A stretch of 64,000 bases of DNA. Source: Phytophthora colocasiae (lineage: Eukaryota > Oomycota > Peronosporomycetes > Peronosporales > Peronosporaceae). The first letter of the stretch is position 1. The number at the start of each line of letters is the position of its first letter. The stretch covers positions 1,612,001 to 1,676,000 of the forward strand of contig JAGKQI010000049.1 of the NCBI GenBank assembly GCA_018806915.1, read 5' to 3'. Both the position numbers and the translations under genes were made by a program. Under the pieces are notes generated by a model. The model was not told where the DNA came from. It did no database searches and saw only the letters and a program-made list of their open reading frames with translations. Shown in pieces: positions 60,861 to 64,000 of this stretch.

Positions 60861-61866
60861 TTAAACGGGATACAAGCGCTCTTGAGAGATGGCACCTTCG
60901 GTATGCTCATCTGAATTATCCAGCATTGCGACAAATGATTTCTCATGAGACGGCTACTGGGTTTGAGGGCTTGGTAAGTGATAACACTGCAGAACCAACT
61001 GACAAATGCTGGACATGTCGGGCATCAAAACTCAAGCGTATGTCGTATAAGAAGACAATAACAATACGAACTACCGAATGTTACCAGAAGCTGATGTCGG
61101 ATATGTGCTATGTAGGAGTGGAAACTCACCTCGGCTACAAGCATTTCCAGCTGATACAAGATGAAGCAACACGATACGTGAGGGGTTTCTTGATAAAAGC
61201 AAAGGAAGAAGCCACTACTGTTGCGATGAGCCACGTGAAGTGGTTGCTGGACCAAGGGCACAGAGTCGAAGTATTCTTGTGTGACCGAGGAAAGAAGCTG
61301 GTAAATAAACGGATGAAAGCATTTCTCAGGGCGGAAGGAGTAGAGTTCTTGTGGACAAATGCTTACAGTCCTGAGGAAAATGGTCTTGTCGAAAAGATGA
61401 ACGGCGTCTTGTTGTCACGCGTACGTAGTTTGCTGACAACTGCGAACATGCCGGATCTGTTGTGGGGTGAAGCTTTCACGTTTGCGGTGGAAATAGTGAA
61501 TGTGAGTCCATCTCGAGGCCTATATGGTGGCACACCTTACGCGCGACAATTTGGTGAGAAGCCATACGTTGGAATCATGCGTGTGTGGGGATGTGTTGTG
61601 CACGAGTTCACGCCCAAGGTGCTACACACTAACAAGCTGGAGAATCCTAGTAAATTGGGTCTTTTCCTTGAATTCGCGAAGAACTCAGAAGGGTTTCGCA
61701 TTTTGAATCTACGAAATGGAGACATTAATGAGAGACGTTCAGTGGAGTTTGATGAGAGCTGGACCGTGGAGTGTTCATATGTGGAGCATTTATTGCCAAA
61801 TCAGTACGAGCGTGGTGACACGTTGCTAATTACGATTTTTCGAGTGGATATGGACGTTACGCTGTG
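60861..61866 (+). mobile_element. Copia-2, 3' half: pre-integrase and integrase, truncated
   Basis: Resumes the frame after TTAA. It shows RWHLRYAHLNYPALRQM, zinc-type CWTCRASK, and an integrase core with EVFLCDRGKKLVNKRMKAF and AYSPEENGLVEKMNGV. The expected D-D-E pattern is partly altered (CDRGKKL). It continues to VECSYVEHLLPNQY, then loses similarity near 61820; RT and RNase H are missing, so the element was truncated here. Confidence 0.88.
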
Positions 61867-62343
61867 ATGTGATTGGACATATACTGGATTGTGGGAGAAA
61901 GGGAGATGTGGGACGAGGTTATGTCCCGTGTGACAATATGATGGGTCTGTGGAAGAAAACTGCTATATATATTAACCTTCACCTGTACTGCAAAGGGGCC
62001 CAAGAGATCAGAAGTGTTCCTCGGAAAAGTGCACAAACTCCGAGAGACAATAACACTCAGTCTGATCACCGGACTTTCCCCGACGATGAGTGCCTAAAGG
62101 TTGGCAGAAAAGTCTCTCAGAAGAATATATCTCTGAGAGACCTCATCCCGTTGCCGTCCTGTGTGACGATGATGGTTCAAGGAATACAGTTATACCCACA
62201 AGATACCAAGTATCGCGCACCGGACGTAGCGCACCCCGCGCATATCCCAAATTGGACTTCGTGCGTTGTAGCATACGTGCTCCGCACCCTAAAAACATTC
62301 ATGGATTTCTGGTATCACGTATGGAAACTCTGATATCACACCA
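61867..62343. other. No supported gene
   Basis: A 154-codon plus-strand frame has no recognisable motif. Several AGAGAC/TCTCTGAGAG stretches suggest old LTR or UTR sequence. Confidence 0.3.
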
Positions 62344-62640
62344 TGAAGTCTGATGTACATGAGTCCGACGTACATGAAGTCCGACGTACATGAGTCTGAC
62401 GAACATGATTCTGGTAAACAAGTCTGATGTGTCCGGCTTATACAAGCAATATTCCAGACATTTACCAGTTTCCGATGAACAGACTCCGACGTACAAGACT
62501 CCGATGAACAGACCCAAGTGTCACGACTCTGGTATTACGACTCTGATGTACATGATTCCGGAGTACATGGTTCCGATGAACATGTCTCCGACGCACATGA
62601 TTCCAGACCCTGATGAACAGGATACCAGACTCTGACACTC
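62344..62640. repeat. Degenerate minisatellite, 15-16-bp unit
   Basis: Units such as TGAGTCCGACGTACA, TGAAGTCCGACGTACA and TGATTCTGGTAAACA follow in tandem, best preserved at 62344-62420 and increasingly degenerate to 62640. Confidence 0.75.
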
Positions 62641-62989
62641 TGAAGTCCGCCCCATACTGAAACCAAGTGTACCCAACACGACCTCACGCAATCAAGTGAA
62701 ACGCAACCTGCCCATCCCTGTAATGACATCATTAAGTGTCGACTCGACAAGATCCGCTGTACCGACTACCATAGTTAGCCCAAGTGAAAGTTCCTGAGTT
62801 ATACTGAGACCAAGTGTATATGAGAATATGGAAGACAGAAGACAGAGAGATACGAGATAGATAACCAGAGTTCAAATTGCTCGGTACCCCGAGTTCAAAT
62901 TGCGTTATAACCCCAAGGTCGATTCTTCGGTTCTTTGGAAAGTGTAAGGCCACGACAAAGCTTTGAGTCGTGTGATCTCTCACCTATCA

Positions 62990-63695
62990 AGCCCCTTTAG
63001 GTGGAGATCAGCGTAACGCAGAGACCTGAGAGGACCCACCTATTCCATTTACTAGTTGGGTCGTTTGTCTTGTCTCTAGCGGTAGCCCATTTCATATTGT
63101 ACGTTTGGACAGGTTTTGGGAGCTAGACAGTCGCTCTCAAGACGCTCGGTAGACTGTTATATAACTGATAGTGTATTGGTTTATTTTCCCTCTATATATT
63201 AGAGGGTGGTGCGCGAAAGTTACGGGAATACCAGACAGACCAGGTGTCTGGTGAACATTTCCTAGTTGACCTGGAGAACTAGCCCACTGCTCAAGGGCCA
63301 GGAAAGAATAAGAGCAGCTACATATTTGTATATCGGAACTCTATATTGCGGTTATCTCGGAAGTCTAATTACTGGACTTCCCATTGTATTAATTTCTCTT
63401 TTGCCTTCAGAAATCTCTGGTGTACACAAGTGTTCACCGGAAAACGTTCGACTCTCAAGCGCTCCTGTGAGGACCGGAAGGACATCCGACAGCCTACGCA
63501 AGGAACCCTCACTCTCACACACACTCTCACGACCCCGGCGAGGGTCTCATTACCAAGACAACGAACCTACGAGGACAGCACAAGGTAACACACGCCCACC
63601 TTGCTGTGCGACTCTGGTATTATTACCGGTAGTCACACTTCCAGGTTCACTGTACGCCCCTGCACCGCGGTAAAAGTTGCACCGACTTCGCGACA
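62990..63695 (+). repeat. Probable 5' LTR of a second Gypsy element (start not fixed)
   Basis: The right border is firm: the LTR ends CGACA at 63695, two bases before a primer site. The left border is unknown. Inside are a palindromic CCCTCTATATATTAGAGGG (about 63188-63206) and no convincing gene. Confidence 0.5.
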
Positions 63696-63697
63696 AC

Positions 63698-63716
63698 TGG
63701 TGCGCGTGCCCGGATC
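63698..63716 (+). other. Primer binding site of the second Gypsy element
   Basis: TGGTGCGCGTGCCCGGATC is complementary to a tRNA 3' end of the form GATCCGGGCACGCGCACCA (T-stem CCGGG, acceptor CACGCGC, A, CCA). Confidence 0.7.
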
Positions 63717-63786
63717 TTGGTATCGTGATATCACCGGATCTAAGAGAGTTTGAGAAGAGGGTTTCTGTCAAGCGTCTATATTCAAG

Positions 63787-64000
63787 ATGGCTTCACATGG
63801 AACTACGAGAGGAGGACGTCGGGGACGCGGTGGTCGCAGTATGGCGACACGTCAGTCGAAGCGTCTTCAAGGTCTTCCGCCTGACGAACAACCCGACTTG
63901 GATGCTGTTCAGAAGGCGGCACGCGAGAAGAGGAAGGCTGCACGTGAAAAGGAAGCAGTCGAGGAGGTGAACGTCCCGGAACCGGCGGTCGAAGACCAGC
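63787..64000 (+). CDS. gag: Gypsy gag, 5' end only (runs off the window)
   Basis: ATG at 63787 starts MASHGTTRGGRRGRGG, then MATRQSKRLQGLPPDEQ and a charged helix (AREKRKAAREKEAVEE). The phrase ATRQSKRLQGLPP is of the type seen at the start of oomycete Gypsy Gag proteins. Position 71 bp after the primer site supports the call. Still open at the window edge. Confidence 0.7.
   Translation, partial: MASHGTTRGGRRGRGGRSMATRQSKRLQGLPPDEQPDLDAVQKAAREKRKAAREKEAVEEVNVPEPAVEDQ

Noticed and set aside
63266..63673. 135-codon frame before the last gag
   Set aside because: Lies in the probable LTR just before the primer site; no motif.
1..64000. tRNA, rRNA, CRISPR or bacterial operon signals
   Set aside because: None found by reading; spliced genes and retroelements show eukaryotic nuclear DNA. 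The tRNA-like 3' ends seen are retroelement primer sites.

Overview
The window looks like nuclear DNA of an oomycete, most likely Phytophthora or a close relative. The evidence is short (about 50-75 bp) introns with GTACGT/GTRNGT donors, dense small housekeeping genes, a broken Crinkler (CRN) effector gene, and Copia/Gypsy/piggyBac elements of kinds common in oomycetes. No tRNA, rRNA or CRISPR array was seen.

Bases 1-16400 are a gene-rich block. A nucleotide-sugar transporter (minus) is divergent from RFC1, the large clamp-loader subunit (plus, 7 exons). Then come a RING/IBR protein, an orphan coding fragment, a single-exon multidomain acetyl-CoA carboxylase (about 2340 aa), and a minus-strand gene for a protein with four Cys/His repeats and an HNH-like core. 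A second, diverged copy of that last gene starts 120 bp away in the opposite direction. It has been split by a 14.56-kb Gypsy-type LTR retrotransposon (16636-31199). That element has 541-bp LTRs differing at only 2 positions, a CTGC target duplication, a primer binding site and a polypurine tract. Its gag, middle ORF and pol lie in one frame separated by one TGA and one TAG. It also has a multi-TM ORF that ends inside the LTR and an antisense ORF of about 641 aa.

Bases 31200-41343 are decayed DNA: the 3' half of the HNH-like pseudogene, a CRN-type pseudogene, a degenerate Copia element (33489-38560), a Myb/SANT-like remnant, and the 5' half of a second Copia element. Both Copia elements have a primer site complementary to the anticodon region of initiator tRNA-Met, as in Drosophila copia.

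The most striking object is 41344-60860. It is a 19.5-kb element with inverted termini starting CCC, flanked by TTAA, interrupting the second Copia element. Removing it with one TTAA restores the Copia reading frame exactly. It carries a piggyBac-type transposase gene with two chromodomains (now broken by one stop and one frameshift) and a large cargo: a Myb-DOT1-like methyltransferase remnant, a coiled-coil gene, a seven-residue-motif P-loop gene, membrane proteins and unknown spliced genes. It also holds a nested element with inverted arms of about 1.15 kb. I read it as a giant cargo-bearing piggyBac-like transposon.

Bases 60861-64000 hold the rest of Copia-2 (integrase), a 15-16-bp minisatellite, and the LTR end, primer site and first gag codons of another Gypsy element that runs off the window.
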